Assembly: GCA_025449115.1 (NCBI GenBank)
Contig: JAHLKC010000111.1
Coordinates: forward strand, 1 to 64,000
Source: Chytridium lagenaria
Lineage: Eukaryota > Chytridiomycota > Chytridiomycetes > Chytridiales > Chytridiaceae
Length of the DNA: 64,000 bases
Reading direction: 5' to 3'
This document shows positions 10,806 through 23,200 of this stretch, in pieces. Numbering within the stretch: position 1 is the first letter of the stretch; each line of letters begins with the position of its first letter. The notes under the pieces are model-generated. The model did not search any database and had not been told where the DNA came from. It saw only the letters and a list, made by a program, of their open reading frames with translations. A program made the position numbers and the translations under genes.

Positions 10806-13634
10806 ATGGGAAAGAAAGACGACTCATCACTTACCTCAAAGACAAGGGTCTTTGGGCGATCACTGAGATAGGATTTACGCCGTACGTTAACGAGAACGCT
10901 CCAACCAAAGAAGAGAAGGATCTGCGGATCAAGGAGCAGTCGGCTAACGATCGTGCTAAGAACCGGATAGAGTCTCGAGTGACTGATTCGGTCTTACACT
11001 TGATTGGCGAGGACTTCACGGCCAAGGAAGCGTGGGAGTGCCTCGTGTCATCATTTGAGCGTAAATCCCAACCCAACCGCAACGCTCTCACACGCAAGCT
11101 CACGCGTCTCAGAATGAAGGAGGACGCGTCTTTACGCGTATTCGTTGCAGAACTTTCGACAATGGTCAACCAACTCAAGGCAGCCGGCGAGGCTGTCTCC
11201 AACGAGCAACACATTGCTCACCTGCTCACCAAACTCCCGGAAGCTTACGACGTCGCGGTTGCCAACATTGAAACGGACGACAAAGCGGTCAAGGACTACA
11301 ACCTGGTCGTTGCCAGGCTTCTCGACTGTGAAGAGAAGATCAAGGACCGCGTGGAGGCATCGGAGGAAGCGGAGGCCTTCTTCACGACAAGAGCGCGTAA
11401 GGGGAAGAAACCAGCAGGAAAGGACGCGTCGAAAGGTGGAGATAAAAGGTCAGTGACTTGTTTTAAGTGCAAGAAGATAGGACACTATGCGAACAAGTGT
11501 CGCTCTGGGAAGAAGAAGGACTCGGGGGAGTCGAGTGATGATACCTCAGAGAACGAGAGAGATGGTGGTGGTAGGAACCGTCATCGTGGGAAGTGGTGGA
11601 AGAAGCGCGCCTCGGACAAGAAGAAGTCTGCAAACACGGCGCGTGCAAGTCCAATTGCCTTTATGGCTATTGTGCGTCAGGTTGACGCGGAGGCTGGGGA
11701 AGCCTTGTCGGTTAAGCTGGAGAAGCGGGATAACCGATGGATTCTGGACTCTGGAGCCACTCACCATATGACCTTCTCGAAGGAAGGATTGCGGGGTTAC
11801 CGCGCCGCGAGCAGCCGCGTAAAAACTGCAGAGCACGGCGAAGGAATACGCGTGGAGGGAGTAGGAGATTTAACCCTCAGCATCAAGGTCGGGAAGGCCA
11901 CGCAAACGATCACGCTCAAGAACGTACTCTATGTGCCGGAGCTCACGCGTAATCTCATCTCTCTGGGTGCAGCAGCGTCGCGTGGCGTTGTTTTGGAGTC
12001 ATCCAGCGGCAAGTATCGCCTCAGACACGTCGGATCGAACGACGTGACGGCAGAGTTCAAGGTTGAGGACAACCTATTTTATCTGGTGCAGCCAGACACC
12101 GCAGCAAACACCACGATGGGTGTGAAAAGCCAGTCGCTCAACAGCGCGCAGATTTGGCATCGACGGATGGGTCACATCTCGATGAAGGCGGTGAAGAAGC
12201 TTGAAAAATCGGCAACGGGTGTACGCATCACGTTGTATAACGACGACGACGACGTGCTGTGCAAGGGATGCATTGAGGGGAAGCTTACGCGCTCCTCTCA
12301 CCCGGAGAGAGTTGAGAAGGACTACAAAGTCTTGGAACGCGTTCACGTGGATTTGGCGGGACCCATGAAGCGGAAGAGCTTGGGAGGGTCGCGTTACTTC
12401 ATGGTGGTTGTGGACGCGTCAACGGGTTACTGCAACACGTACATGCTCAAGGAAAAGAAGCAAGCGGTTCAGTACATCAAGCAGTACAAGAGAGAGGCCG
12501 AGGCACTCACAGGTCGACGGATTGACGCGTTGAGATACTCGGAAAGGAACCCTGAGGAGATGGAACGACTTCGAGAAAAGCCGCATCTCCTGGAGATTGT
12601 TGCAGATAACGGTGGGGAATTTAAGAACAAGCAGCTGGAGGCATGGTGCCTGGAGGAAGGCATCAAGCTCACGTTCACCATGCCCTACACGCCTCAGCAG
12701 AACGGTGTCGCGGAAAGAATGAATCGGTCGCTCATTGAGAAGGCAAAGTGCATGCTTAGCGACGCGAGTCTTGACGACAAATTCTGGGGAGAGGCCGTTA
12801 CGTGTGCCACGTACTTGTACAATCGATCTCCTCGTAAGGATGGGATTTCACCTCTGGAAGGCTTCACGGGAAGGAAGCCTAACCTGAAACGCGTTCGAAT
12901 CTTCGGTTGCGCATGTTACGCGCACGTCCCAAAGGAACGACGGAAGAAGATGGAGAAGAACGCTCGCAAATGCATTTTCTTGGGATACGAGGCAATGGGA
13001 TATCGCCTTTATGACCCAGTCACGAAGAAAGTAGTGCGCAGCAAGACTGTTGTGTTTGACGAGTTGAACACTGGAGTGTGGGAAGGACACGACGCAGACG
13101 TGTCCACCTGGAAGGTACACAGGAAGCTGCTGGACAAGGTGGGAAGCGATTCAGGGAGTTGGGGGAGCGATGAAGACTCCGAGGATTCCGAAGATGAGTC
13201 ATTGAGCTCTGAGGATGATGGAGATAACGCGTCACAGGTCAGTGAAGACAGCGAAGCGTTGGAGGATGATGTCGAGGATGCTCAGGAAGAGAACGACGCG
13301 TCAGAAGAGTTCGAAGACGCGCCAACCTCGCCAAGAAGGACTCCTCAACGCGCTACACGCAGCGTTTCACGTCTCCCGGTACCAGCAACACCACCAGCAG
13401 AGGAAGGCACTCGTCGTTATTCCCTGAGAGAGAGGAGGCCAGCAAACGCAGAATGGTTTAAGGCTCAAGCTCCAGGAAAGCGCGCTCCTGCTCCACGTAA
13501 TCCTGCAGCACACACTGTTACCGTGATGAGTGACGAGGACGTGACAGATCCAGCAACCGTTGAGGACGCGTTGGGACGTGTCGATTCAGAAGAATGGTTG
13601 AAGGCGCTTCAGGAGGAGTACCAGTCGTTGCTGG
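10806..13634 (+). pseudogene. Family B gag-protease-integrase, first segment of B2
   Basis: Gag starts MGKKDDS at 10806 but has lost about 67 bp relative to B3 just after the start, which shifts frame. From about 10840 the frame is open to 13634. Domains in order: copia gag; CCHC zinc knuckle CFKCKKIGHYANKC at 11459-11500; aspartic protease WILDSGATHHM near 11738; pre-integrase HxxxH...CKGC at 12160-12275; integrase core with VDLAGP near 12347, VADNGGEF near 12601 and NGVAERMN near 12703; then an acidic Ser/Asp/Glu linker at 13150-13320. It is cut at 13635 by element B3 within EEYQSLL, where the reverse transcriptase begins. This is the best preserved gag-pol stretch in the window. Confidence 0.92.
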
Positions 13635-14140
13635 TGTTGGGTTTCGCTCACTTGACTCACGAGGACGCGTCAGGATCACTCGCACCATTAGTCCGCGGCG
13701 TCGGGCGCAACACTAGAGTGCTCTGGAATTTACGCGTCGTTAGAGTTGAGCGCGAACGCGCCCACTGGACTTCTCATTTACATTCTGGACTCGTTCTGAA
13801 TTTCTCACTTTGATTTACCTTCCTTGATTGGTTTATTTTCTTTATGCCAGTTTAATTATAATTCTACCTGTTTGTGATTGGACATTCCTTCCAGCCTTTA
13901 TTCCCTTTGTTCCCGTCAAGGCTCTCTGATTTGTTTATCTTTGTAGTGGAGAGTTTAACGCGTGAGTGTACGCGTCTCCGATAGGTTTACCTTTGTGTTG
14001 TCTTTCCTCTTTACTTGTTCGTTTTGTTTCAGTATTTAAAGACTCGTGTTTTGAGTTGAAATAAATTAAGAACGTTGTTCGAGTAAAAGTGCGTTTAACT
14101 TTGTTTTAATTTGAGCCCCGTGAACAACAAGTATTCAACA
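13635..14140 (+). repeat. 5' LTR of B3 (family B)
   Basis: 506 bp, TGTTGGG...TTCAACA. It carries four ACGCGT sites (13665, 13732, 13958, 13970), TATTTAAA at 14033-14040 and AATAAA at 14060-14065. The order fits U3 with upstream sites, then a TATA-like box, then R with a polyadenylation signal. Confidence 0.95.
13958..14065 (+). promoter_or_regulatory. Predicted LTR promoter with paired ACGCGT sites
   Basis: Two ACGCGT hexamers at 13958 and 13970, 12 bp apart, sit 58-75 bp before a TATTTAAA box at 14033. AATAAA follows at 14060. ACGCGT is the MluI cell-cycle box bound by fungal MBF (Mbp1/Swi6-type) factors at G1/S. The arrangement is kept in other B LTRs. That it drives transcription is inference. 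Confidence 0.5.
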
Positions 14141-14141
14141 G

Positions 14142-14153
14142 TGGTAGCACTTC
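14142..14153 (+). promoter_or_regulatory. Primer binding site of B3
   Basis: TGGTAGCACTTC starts two bases after the LTR, as in B2. TGGTAGC fits the 3' end of an initiator Met tRNA. Confidence 0.6.
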
Positions 14154-14162
14154 TCTGACGAC

Positions 14163-17100
14163 ATGGGAAAGAAAGACGACTCAGATGACGAGCGCAGCAA
14201 GCCAGTCAAGTTCGACGGGCAAGACTTTCACATCTGGAAACGTCGGATGACCACTTACCTCAAGACAAGGGTCTTTGGGCGATCACTGAGATAGGATTTA
14301 CGCCGTACGTTAACGAGAACGCTCCAACCAAAGAGGAAAAGGATCTGCGAATCAAGGAGCAGTCGGCTAACGATCGTGCTAAGAACCGGATAGAGTCTCG
14401 AGTGACTGATTCGGTCTTACACTTGATTGGCGAGGACTTCACGGCCAAGGAAGCGTGGGAGTGCCTCGTGTCATCATTTGAGCGTAAATCCCAACCCAAC
14501 CGCAACGCTCTCACACGCAAGCTCACGCGTCTCAGAATGAAGGAGGACGCGTCTTTACGCGTATTCGTTGCAGAACTTTCGACAATGGTCAACCAACTCA
14601 AGGCAGCCGGCGAGGCTGTCTCCAACGAGCAACACATTGCTCACCTGCTCACCAAACTCCCGGAAGCTTACGACGTCGCAGTTGCCAACATTGAAACGGA
14701 CGACAAAGCGGTCAAGGATTACAACCTGGTCGTTGCCAGGCTTCTCGACTGTGAAGAGAAGATCAAGGACCGCGTGGAGGCATCTGAGGAAGCGGAGGCC
14801 TTCTTCACGACAAGAGCGTAAGGGGAAGAAACCAGCAGGAAAGGACGCGTCGAAAGGTGGAGATAAAAGGTCAGTGACTTGTTTAAGTGCAAGAAGATAG
14901 GACACTATGCGAACAAGTGTCGCTCTGGGAAGAAGAAGGACTCGGGGGAGTCAAGTGATGATACCTCAGAGAACGAGAGAGATGGTGGTGGTAGGAACCG
15001 TCATCGTGGGAAGTGGTGGAAGAAGCGCGCCTCGGACAAGAAGAAGTCTGCAAACACGGCGCGTGCAAGTCCAATTGCCTTTATGGCTATTGTGCGTCAG
15101 GTTGACGCGGAGGCTGGGGAAGCCTTGTCGGTTAAGCTGGAGAAGCGGGATAACCGATGGATTCTGGACTCTGGAGCCACTCACCATATGACCTTCTCGA
15201 AGGAAGGATTGCGGGGTTACCGCGCCGCGAGCAGCCGCGTAAAAACTGCAGAGCACGGCGAAGGAATACGCGTGGAGGGAGTAGGAGATTTAACCCTCAG
15301 CATCAAGGTCGGGAAGGCCACGCAAACGATCACGCTCAAGAACGTACTCTATGTGCCGGAGCTCACGCGTAATCTCATCTCTCTGGGTGCAGCAGCGTCG
15401 CGTGGCGTTGTTTTGGAGTCATCCAGCGGCAAGTATCGCCTCAGACACGTCGGATCGAACGACGTGACGGCAGAGTTCAAGGTTGAGGACAACCTATTTT
15501 ATCTGGTGCAGCCAGACACCGCAGCAAACACCACGATGGGTGTGAAAAGCCAGTCGCTCAACAGCGCGCAGATTTGGCATCGACGGATGGGTCACATCTC
15601 GATGAAGGCGGTGAAGAAGCTTGAAAAATCGGCAACGGGTGTACGCATCACGTTGTATAACGACGACGACGACGTGCTGTGCAAGGGATGCATTGAGGGG
15701 AAGCTTACGCGCTCCTCTCACCCGGAGAGAGTTGAGAAGGACTACAAAGTCTTGGAACGCGTTCACGTGGATTTGGCGGGACCCATGAAGCGGAAGAGCT
15801 TGGGAGGGTCGCGTTACTTCATGGTGGTTGTGGACGCGTCAACGGGTTACTGCAACACGTACATGCTCAAGGAAAAGAAGCAAGCGGTTCAGTACATCAA
15901 GCAGTACAAGAGAGAGGCCGAGGCACTCACAGGTCGACGGATTGACGCGTTGAGATACTCGGAAAGGAACCCTGAGGAGATGGAACGACTTCGAGAAAAG
16001 CCGCATCTCCTGGAGATTGTTGCAGATAACGGTGGGGAATTTAAGAACAAGCAGCTGGAGGCATGGTGCCTGGAGGAAGGCATCAAGCTCACGTTCACCA
16101 TGCCCTACACGCCTCAGCAGAACGGTGTTGCGGAAAGAATGAATCGGTCGCTCATTGAGAAGGCAAAGTGCATGCTTAGCGACGCGAGTCTTGACGACAA
16201 ATTCTGGGGAGAGGCCGTTACGTGTGCCACTACTTGTACAATCGATCTCCTCGTAAGGATGGGATTTCACCTCTGGAAGGCTTCACGGGAGGAAGCCTAA
16301 CCTGAAACCGTTCGAATCTTCGGTTGCGCATGTTACGCGCACGTCCCAAAGGAACGACGGAAGAAGATGGAGAGACGCGCGCAAATGCATTTTCTTGGGA
16401 TATGAGGCAATGGATATGCCTTTATGACCCAGTCACGAAGAAAGTAGTGCGCAGCAAGACTGTGTGTTTGACGAGTTGAACACTGGAGTGTGGGAAGGAC
16501 ACGACGGACGTGTCCACCTGGAAGGTACACAGGAAGCTGCTGGACAAGGTGGAAGTGATTCAGGAGTTGGGGGAGCGATGAAGACTCCGAGGATTCCGAA
16601 GATGAGTCATTGAGCTTGGGATGATGGAGATAACGCGTCACAGGTCAGTGAAGACAGCGAAGCGTTGGGGGATGATTCGAGGATGCTCAGGAAGAGAACG
16701 ACGCGTCAGAAGAGTTCGAAGACGCGCCAACCTCGCCAAGAAGAACTCCTCAACGCGCTACACGCAGCGTTTCACGTCTCCCGGTACCAGCAACACCACC
16801 AGCAGAGGAAGGCACTCGTCGTTATTCCCTGAGAGAGAGGAGGCCAGCAAACGCAGAATGGTTTTAAGGCTCAAGTGCCAGGAAAGCGCGCTCCTGCTCC
16901 ACGTAAGCCTGCAGCACACACTGTTACCGTGATGAGTGACGAGGACGTGACAGATCCAGCAACCGTTGAGGACGCGTTGGGACGCGTTGATTCAGAAGAA
17001 TGGATGAAGGCTCTCAGGAGGAGTACCAGTCGTTGCTGGAGCATCAGACGTGGCGTCTGGTGCCTCGACCAAACGGGAAGCACATCATCAAGAGTGGATG

Positions 17101-18538
17101 GGTGCTCCGTTACAAGCGAAAGGAAAACGGCTCCGTGGAAAGAAGAAAAGCTCGATTCGTTGCGAAGGGATATTCGCAGAAAGAAGCGTGGACTACTTGG
17201 AGACTTACGCGCCAGTGATGAAAGGGGCGACCTTTCGAACAGCACTCGCGGTGGCAGCTCACGAGGGGATGGTGTACGCCAATACGACGTCAAGACGCGT
17301 TTTCAACGGCAATCTCAAGGAGGAGATATACATCGAGCAACCAGAAGGTTTTGTGATTGTTGGAAGGAAGACTGGGTTTGTCTTCTCTTGAAGACCTTGT
17401 ACGGTTTGAAGCAATCACCTCTTGGATGGAACGAGGTGTTGGATGAGTTTCTCATCTCGATAGGCTTCACACGTTCGCTCTCGGATCCCTGTCTTTACTA
17501 CCGACGCAACGGCGAGAGGTTATCATTACTGGTTGTCTATGTTGACGACCTAGTGCACGCGTGTCCTGATCAGGAAGAGCAGACGCGTTTCAAGACGATC
17601 TCAAGCGTCGGTTTACGGTCACAAGCCAGGGGGAGCCAAGATACGCGGTTGGAACCCAAGTTCGCTACAATCAACACGAGAGTGTGTGCGTATCAAGCAG
17701 GAGGCCTATATCATCTCGATGATGAAGAAGCTACGCGTGCCAGAAGGACATCTCAAGAAGCTTCCGCTTAGGCCAGGAACGCGTCTCAGACGCATTGAAG
17801 ACAACGAGACTCCATTGGAAGAAGTGGAGGACTAGCCTATCGAACTGTGGTCGGTTCATTGATGTACGCGATGGTTAATTCGCGTCCCGATTGGCATTTG
17901 CAGTTGGAATGCTGGCGCGCTACCAGGCGCGTCCTGGACACGAGCACTGGGAGTGTGCTCGTGATTTAGTCGGGTATTTACAGTTGACGCGTAGCTTGGG
18001 TATAAGCTATTCGCGTCAAGGGAACAAGTTGAAGCTTGAAGGATTCAGCGACGCGGATCTTGGGAACGATCCGGACGAGAAGAAGTCAATCAGTGGATTC
18101 GTCATCATGCTGAATGGAGGAGCTGTGATGTGGGGTGCGCGTAAACAAGCGTCAGTAGCTGTTTCCAGCGCAGAGGCCGAGTATGTCGCGTTGAGTGAGG
18201 CATCGTCGGAACTCATCTGGTTGAAGCAGCTCCTGGAGGAGATAGGATACTCCTTCGACGATCCACCAACGCTTTGGTGTGATAACACGGCAGCAGAGGC
18301 CATTGCAAAGAACCCCATCATCAGCTCGAGGACGCGACACGTGGATCTTCGGTTCACGCGTTAGAGATCGCGTTGCCAAGCGTTTGCTTCAGGTGGAGCA
18401 CATTGGAACCAAGGACAGCCTGCAGACATGCTGACGAAGGGGCTGGCGCGTAGAGACCTGGAGAGGTGTCGTGAACGCGTGGGGATGCTAGTCGTTGATG
18501 ATGATGCTTCAGAGATGGGGGAACCAGAGAAGTCGTGA
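14163..18538 (+). pseudogene. Family B gag-pol of B3, frameshifted
   Basis: It has the full gag N-terminus that B2 lacks (start MGKKDDSDDERSKPVKFDG). A missing base near 14262 shifts frame soon after. The gag body, zinc knuckle (14881-14920), protease DSGATHHM near 15168, and integrase to about 16229 are almost identical to B2. From about 16230 to 18420 single-base losses come every 50-150 bp through the end of integrase, RT and RNase H; examples are near 16231, 16290, 16310, 16375, 17015, 17187, 17300, 17578, 17830, 18355 and 18413. No functional polyprotein can be read. The lesions contrast with the near-identical LTRs. Confidence 0.92.
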
Positions 18539-18561
18539 GTAAAGTTCACGAAAGGGGAGAA

Positions 18562-19067
18562 TGTTGGGTTTCGCTCACTTGACTCACGAGGACGCGTCAG
18601 GATCACTCGCACATTAGTCCGCGGCGTCGGGCGCAACACTAGAGTGCTCTGGAATTTACGCGTCGTTAGAGTTGAGCGCGAACGCGCCCACTGGACTTCT
18701 CATTTACATTCTGGACTCGTTCTGAATTTCTCACTTTGATTTACCTTCCTTGATTGGTTTATTTTCTTTATGCCAGTTTAATTATAATTCTACCTGTTTG
18801 TGATTGGACATTCCCTTCTAGCCTTTATTCCCTTTGTTCCCGTCAAGGCTCTCTGATTTGTTTATCTTTGTAGTGGAGAGTTTAACGCGTGAGTGTACGC
18901 GTCTCCGATAGGTTTACCTTTGTGTTGTCTTTCCTCTTTACTTGTTCGTTTTGTTTCAGTATTTAAAGACTCGTGTTTTGAGTTGAAATAAATTAAGAAC
19001 GTTGTTCGAGTAAAAGTGCGTTTAACTTTGTTTTAATTTGAGCCCCGTGAACAACAAGTATTCAACA
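18562..19067 (+). repeat. 3' LTR of B3 (family B)
   Basis: 506 bp, nearly identical to 13635-14140. A shortened polypurine tract (GAAAGGGGAGAA) precedes it. The B2 reverse transcriptase resumes right after, at the second copy of the GCTGG duplication. Confidence 0.95.
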
Positions 19068-19711
19068 GCTGGAGCATCAGACATGGCGTCTGGTGCCTCG
19101 ACCAAAGGGCAAGCACATCATCAAGAGTGGATGGGTGCTCCGTTACAAGCGAAAGGAAAACGGCTCCGTGGAAAGAAGAAAAGCTCGATTCGTTGCGAAG
19201 GGATATTCGCAGAAAGAAGGCGTGGACTACTTGGAGACTTACGCGCCAGTGATGAAAGGGGCGACCTTTCGGACAGCACTCGCGGTGGCAGCTCACGAGG
19301 GGATGGTGTTACGCCAATACGACGTCAAGACGGCGTTTCTCAACGGCAATCTCAAGGAGGAGATATACATCGAGCAACCAGAGGGTTTTGTGATTGTTGG
19401 GAAGGAAGACTGGGTTTGTCTTCTCTTGAAGACCTTGTATGGTTTGAAGCAATCACCTCTTGGATGGAACGAGGTTTTGGATGAGTTTCTCATCTCGATA
19501 GGCCTCACACGTTCGCTCTCGGATCCCTGTCTTTACTACCGACGCAACGGCGAGAGGTTATCGTTACTGGTTGTCTATGTTGACGACCTAGTGCACGCGT
19601 GTCCTGATCAGGAAGAGGCAGACGCGTTTCAAGACGATCTCCAGCGTCGGTTTACGGTCACAAGCCAGGGGGAGCCAAGATACGCGGTTGGAACCCAAGT
19701 TCGCTACAATC
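19068..19711 (+). pseudogene. Family B reverse transcriptase, second segment of B2
   Basis: An open frame for the reverse transcriptase core. It begins LEHQTWRLVPRPKGK, then KARFVAKGYSQKEGVDY, RQYDVKTAFLNGNLKEE, GFVIVGKEDWVCLLLK, and the catalytic VYVDDLVHA with YVDD at 19577-19588. This stretch has no frame break and is the cleanest RT in the window. It ends in QVRYN at 19711, where element A2 has inserted. Confidence 0.93.
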
Positions 19712-20109
19712 TGTTGGGTTTATTCATCTTTCTATTTTGTTTTTCTCACCCACATTCGTTATTTAGTTTAAGTTATTTTTCCCCCGAACCTGTTTATTTA
19801 CGCGTTATTTAAGTTTTGAGTTGATCAGTTTATTGAGCTCCTCATTCCATTTGAGGATGCGTTAATCCCTTAACTTTATTATTTATGTTTAATTTATGAT
19901 ACGTAATTTGGAGGGATTTACGGATCATGAGTTCTGATGTAAATCCCCACTCTCTACATGTATTGCGAAAAGTAGTTAGAATTAATATATGGAAGTTTCG
20001 TAGTAATTACCTCCCTGTCACCGCTGGAGACTCCATCACCATTTTATACTTTAATTCTCTTTATTAATACATTATATTTTAATTACAATTGAGCCCCGTA
20101 ACCCCTACA
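19712..20109 (+). repeat. 5' LTR of A2 (family A)
   Basis: 398 bp, TGTTGGGTTTATTC...CCCCTACA. It shares with its 3' partner diagnostic variants not seen in A1 (ATTTGGAGGG, CGGATCATGAGTTCTGATG). This confirms that the two LTRs belong to one insertion. Confidence 0.94.
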
Positions 20110-20110
20110 A

Positions 20111-20122
20111 GTGGTAGCACTT
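20111..20122 (+). promoter_or_regulatory. Primer binding site of A2
   Basis: GTGGTAGCACTT lies one base after the 5' LTR, identical to the site in A1. Confidence 0.6.
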
Positions 20123-20226
20123 CACCTGGTTGGAAGGAGGAGTGAATCGATCCATTTGAGGGCCGAAGAGTAAAAGAGAAAAGAGTGATCATCCCAAGAA
20201 AGAAGGAAAGCTGTCAACACGAGAAG

Positions 20227-23200
20227 ATGACGAAAGAGAGCGACGACAAACCTGTGATGTTTGATGGGACACAGTTCAACATCTGGAAGTACCGCATGAT
20301 CGGGTACTTGAAAGGCAAAGGCCTTTGGAAGATCGTCGAGAAGGGCTGGACGCCCTATGCAGTCGTTGACACGCCTACAAATGCCGAAAAGAAGACTAGG
20401 TTAGAAGAAGAAGACCTGGACATGAAAGCAAAAGCAAGAATCGAATCAAGAGTTCACGACATCATCCTACCGTTGATACAGGATGAATCCACGGCAAAGG
20501 CGACATGGGATAAAATCATCGAGACCTATGAAAGAAAGGCTCAGACGAACAGAAACGCGATTAGACGCAAACTCACGAACTTGAAGATGAAAGAAGAAGA
20601 CGACTTAAAGACTTACATTGCGGAGGTCTCGTCAACCATTCAGCAACTGAAGGCAGCGGGGGAAGACACGGCAACCCCGCAACACATCTCCATCCTCTTG
20701 ACGACCCTCCCTGAAGCATACGACATCATCGTCAACCTTCTCGAGAACGAACCTAAAGCCGAGGCTGACTATGCCTATGTCGTTGGAAAGCTGTAAAAGA
20801 TCATGAAACGAAACTGAAAGAGAGAAAGAAAGAAAATGAAGAGAAGGCGCTCAGGCTCACGCTGCGGGACGCTACAATACTCAACAACAAAGACACCGCG
20901 GCGGCGAGGACCGAGAATGCTACAATTGCGGAAAGAAAGGTCACTTAGCAAGAGACTGTTGGAGCGCGAGAAGAAATAACGACAACAGAAATGAAAGAGA
21001 CAACGAACCTCAAGCTCAACCTGCGGCTGCTGGAAGAGGATTTTTCCGTGGAAGAGGACGAGGGGGTTTCCGTGGTCGAGGAGGACGTGGAAGAGGAGGT
21101 AGAGGCCGAGGTGGGTTGGAATCGAGGACCCAATTTAAACCTGGCAAACCAAAACAACAATCAGAACAACAACAACGGAGGAAATCCTGTGGTATTCGTT
21201 GCAGCAGTACCTACCGTCAACATGGGATACGACCTTAAACCAAAGAAAGAACAGTCAGCACAAGCACTTGCAACGTTCACCTACAGCATCAAAGAGAATC
21301 TCATTTACCTTGATCAAGTCATCGAACTCAAGCCAAGCACCGCCTCAGCAAAGGCTGAGAAGTCTCTGACACCGCACCAGTGGCACTTGCGGATGGGTCA
21401 TCTAGGAAAGAAGGGAGTGAAGAAGTTAATGAAGGTAGCGAAGGGAGTCAAGATGACGAATGAAGACGACACTTACCTGTGTGAGGGTTGTGTTGATGGG
21501 AAAATGACAAGGACATCATTTCCTGACAAACCCGACGAGTTGAAAGCCAAGGAGCCTCTCGAGAAAATCCACGTCGACATCGTTGGACCTATGAAGACCG
21601 CGTCAAATGGCGGCGCACGTTACTTCCTCACCATCGTCGACAGCGCGACAAAACTACGTTACCGTTTACCTGTGCAAGAAGAAGAATGAGTCATTCAAGT
21701 TCATCAAAAGTTTTAAAGAAGAAGCCGAGAAGAAAATAAAAGGAAGCTCATTGAAATCGTGGCAGACAACGGCGGCGAATTCAATAATAAACCAACGAAG
21801 GATTGGTGTTTAGAGCATGGGATTCGACTTATCTTCACCATGCCGTACACACCGCAACAGAACGGTGTTGCCGAACGTATGAACAGGACCTTGAACGAGA
21901 GGTCTAAAAGCATGTTAAGTTCTTCAAAACTCGAAACGCGTTTTTGGGGTGAAGCTGTGATGGCTGCAGCTTACCTCATTAACCGATCGCCAACTCGAAC
22001 GAACGAACAAGATGCAACGCCGCTTGAGAAATTCGCTGGAGTGAAACCCGACTTGTCAAGACTCCGTGGTTGGGGTTGCCTGGCACTCGTATTGATACCC
22101 AAGCAGCAACGTAAGAAGGGTGATTTCAACGCACGACGGTGTGCTCTCGTTGGGTATGAGCCGCTGGGCTATCGCCTTTGGGATTTGCAAACAAATAAGT
22201 TGGTTAGAAGCAAGTCAGTAATTTTTAACGAGGGAGTAATGGCGGCAGAAGCAGAGAAGGGAGAATCAAAGTTTGAAGGGGAGGTTCAAGAGTGGAAAAA
22301 CGATCTCGACTTACCGGATTACTCTACAGACTCGTCAAGCTCTGGTGGTAGTGAAGTTGACACGGCGATTAATGACGAAGAGTCTGAAGATGACGAAGAT
22401 GATAATGTTAGTTATCATACACCCGATCGCAATGACGGTGAAGATGAAGAAAGAGAGGAACCTCACTCACCTACGGTTCGTCGATCTGGTGGAAGAAGAG
22501 TTCCAAACTTCCGTGAAGACCTGGATGAGCCTTACGAAACATCCCTTCGAAGGTCATCACGGAACAAGAAGAAGCCTGGAGAGTTTTGGACGGTTAGACC
22601 ATCAGCAAACACGGCATCGTTAGAAGATGATGACGAACCAAAGACCTACCAGGAAGCGATGGGTAGGAAGGAGAAGGACGAGTGGGAGGAAAGCGATGGA
22701 AGAAGAAATGAAGAGTTTGGTTGAGATGGGAACATGGAGGTTGGTTCCCCAACCTAAAGGGAGAAAGATTATTAAATCAGGATGGGTGTACAAAACAAAG
22801 CGAGATGAGTTGGGAAATCTCGATAAACGGAAAGCGAGATTTGTCGCTAAAGGTTACTCGCAAAAACAAGGAATCGACTACGATGAGAAATTCGCACCCG
22901 TCATCAAGCAAGCGACGTTGAGAGTGATGCTTGCGGTCGCTTGTCAAGAAACATGGAGATTCGACAATACGATGTTAAGACCGCGTTCTTGAATGGCAAG
23001 CTTGAAGATCATGAGATCTATATCGAACAACCAGAAGGATTCGTCGTCGAGGGGAAAGAAGATTGGGTGTGCCTGTGCATGAAGAGTCTCTACGGACTCG
23101 TTCAAGCACCAATGTGTTTCAACACCGACTTGAACACGTTCCAAGTCGACGAGGAGAAGTTTACTCGCTCAGCGGCGGATCCATGTCTTTATTACAAGCG

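Larger units (their letters stand above)
13635..19067 (+). mobile_element. Ty1/copia family B element B3, full length and young
   Basis: A 5.4-kb element inserted into B2 with a perfect target duplication GCTGG (13630-13634 and 19068-19072). The LTRs, 13635-14140 and 18562-19067, differ at only two or three positions by eye. They share a private extra T in AATTTGAGCC near the end, which other B LTRs lack except as variants. This marks a recent insertion. Gag-pol is 14163-18538. Confidence 0.95.

Noticed and set aside
12074..13235. Several antisense frames of 70-90 codons within family B integrase
   Set aside because: They repeat identically in B3 opposite the conserved integrase and have no domain of their own.
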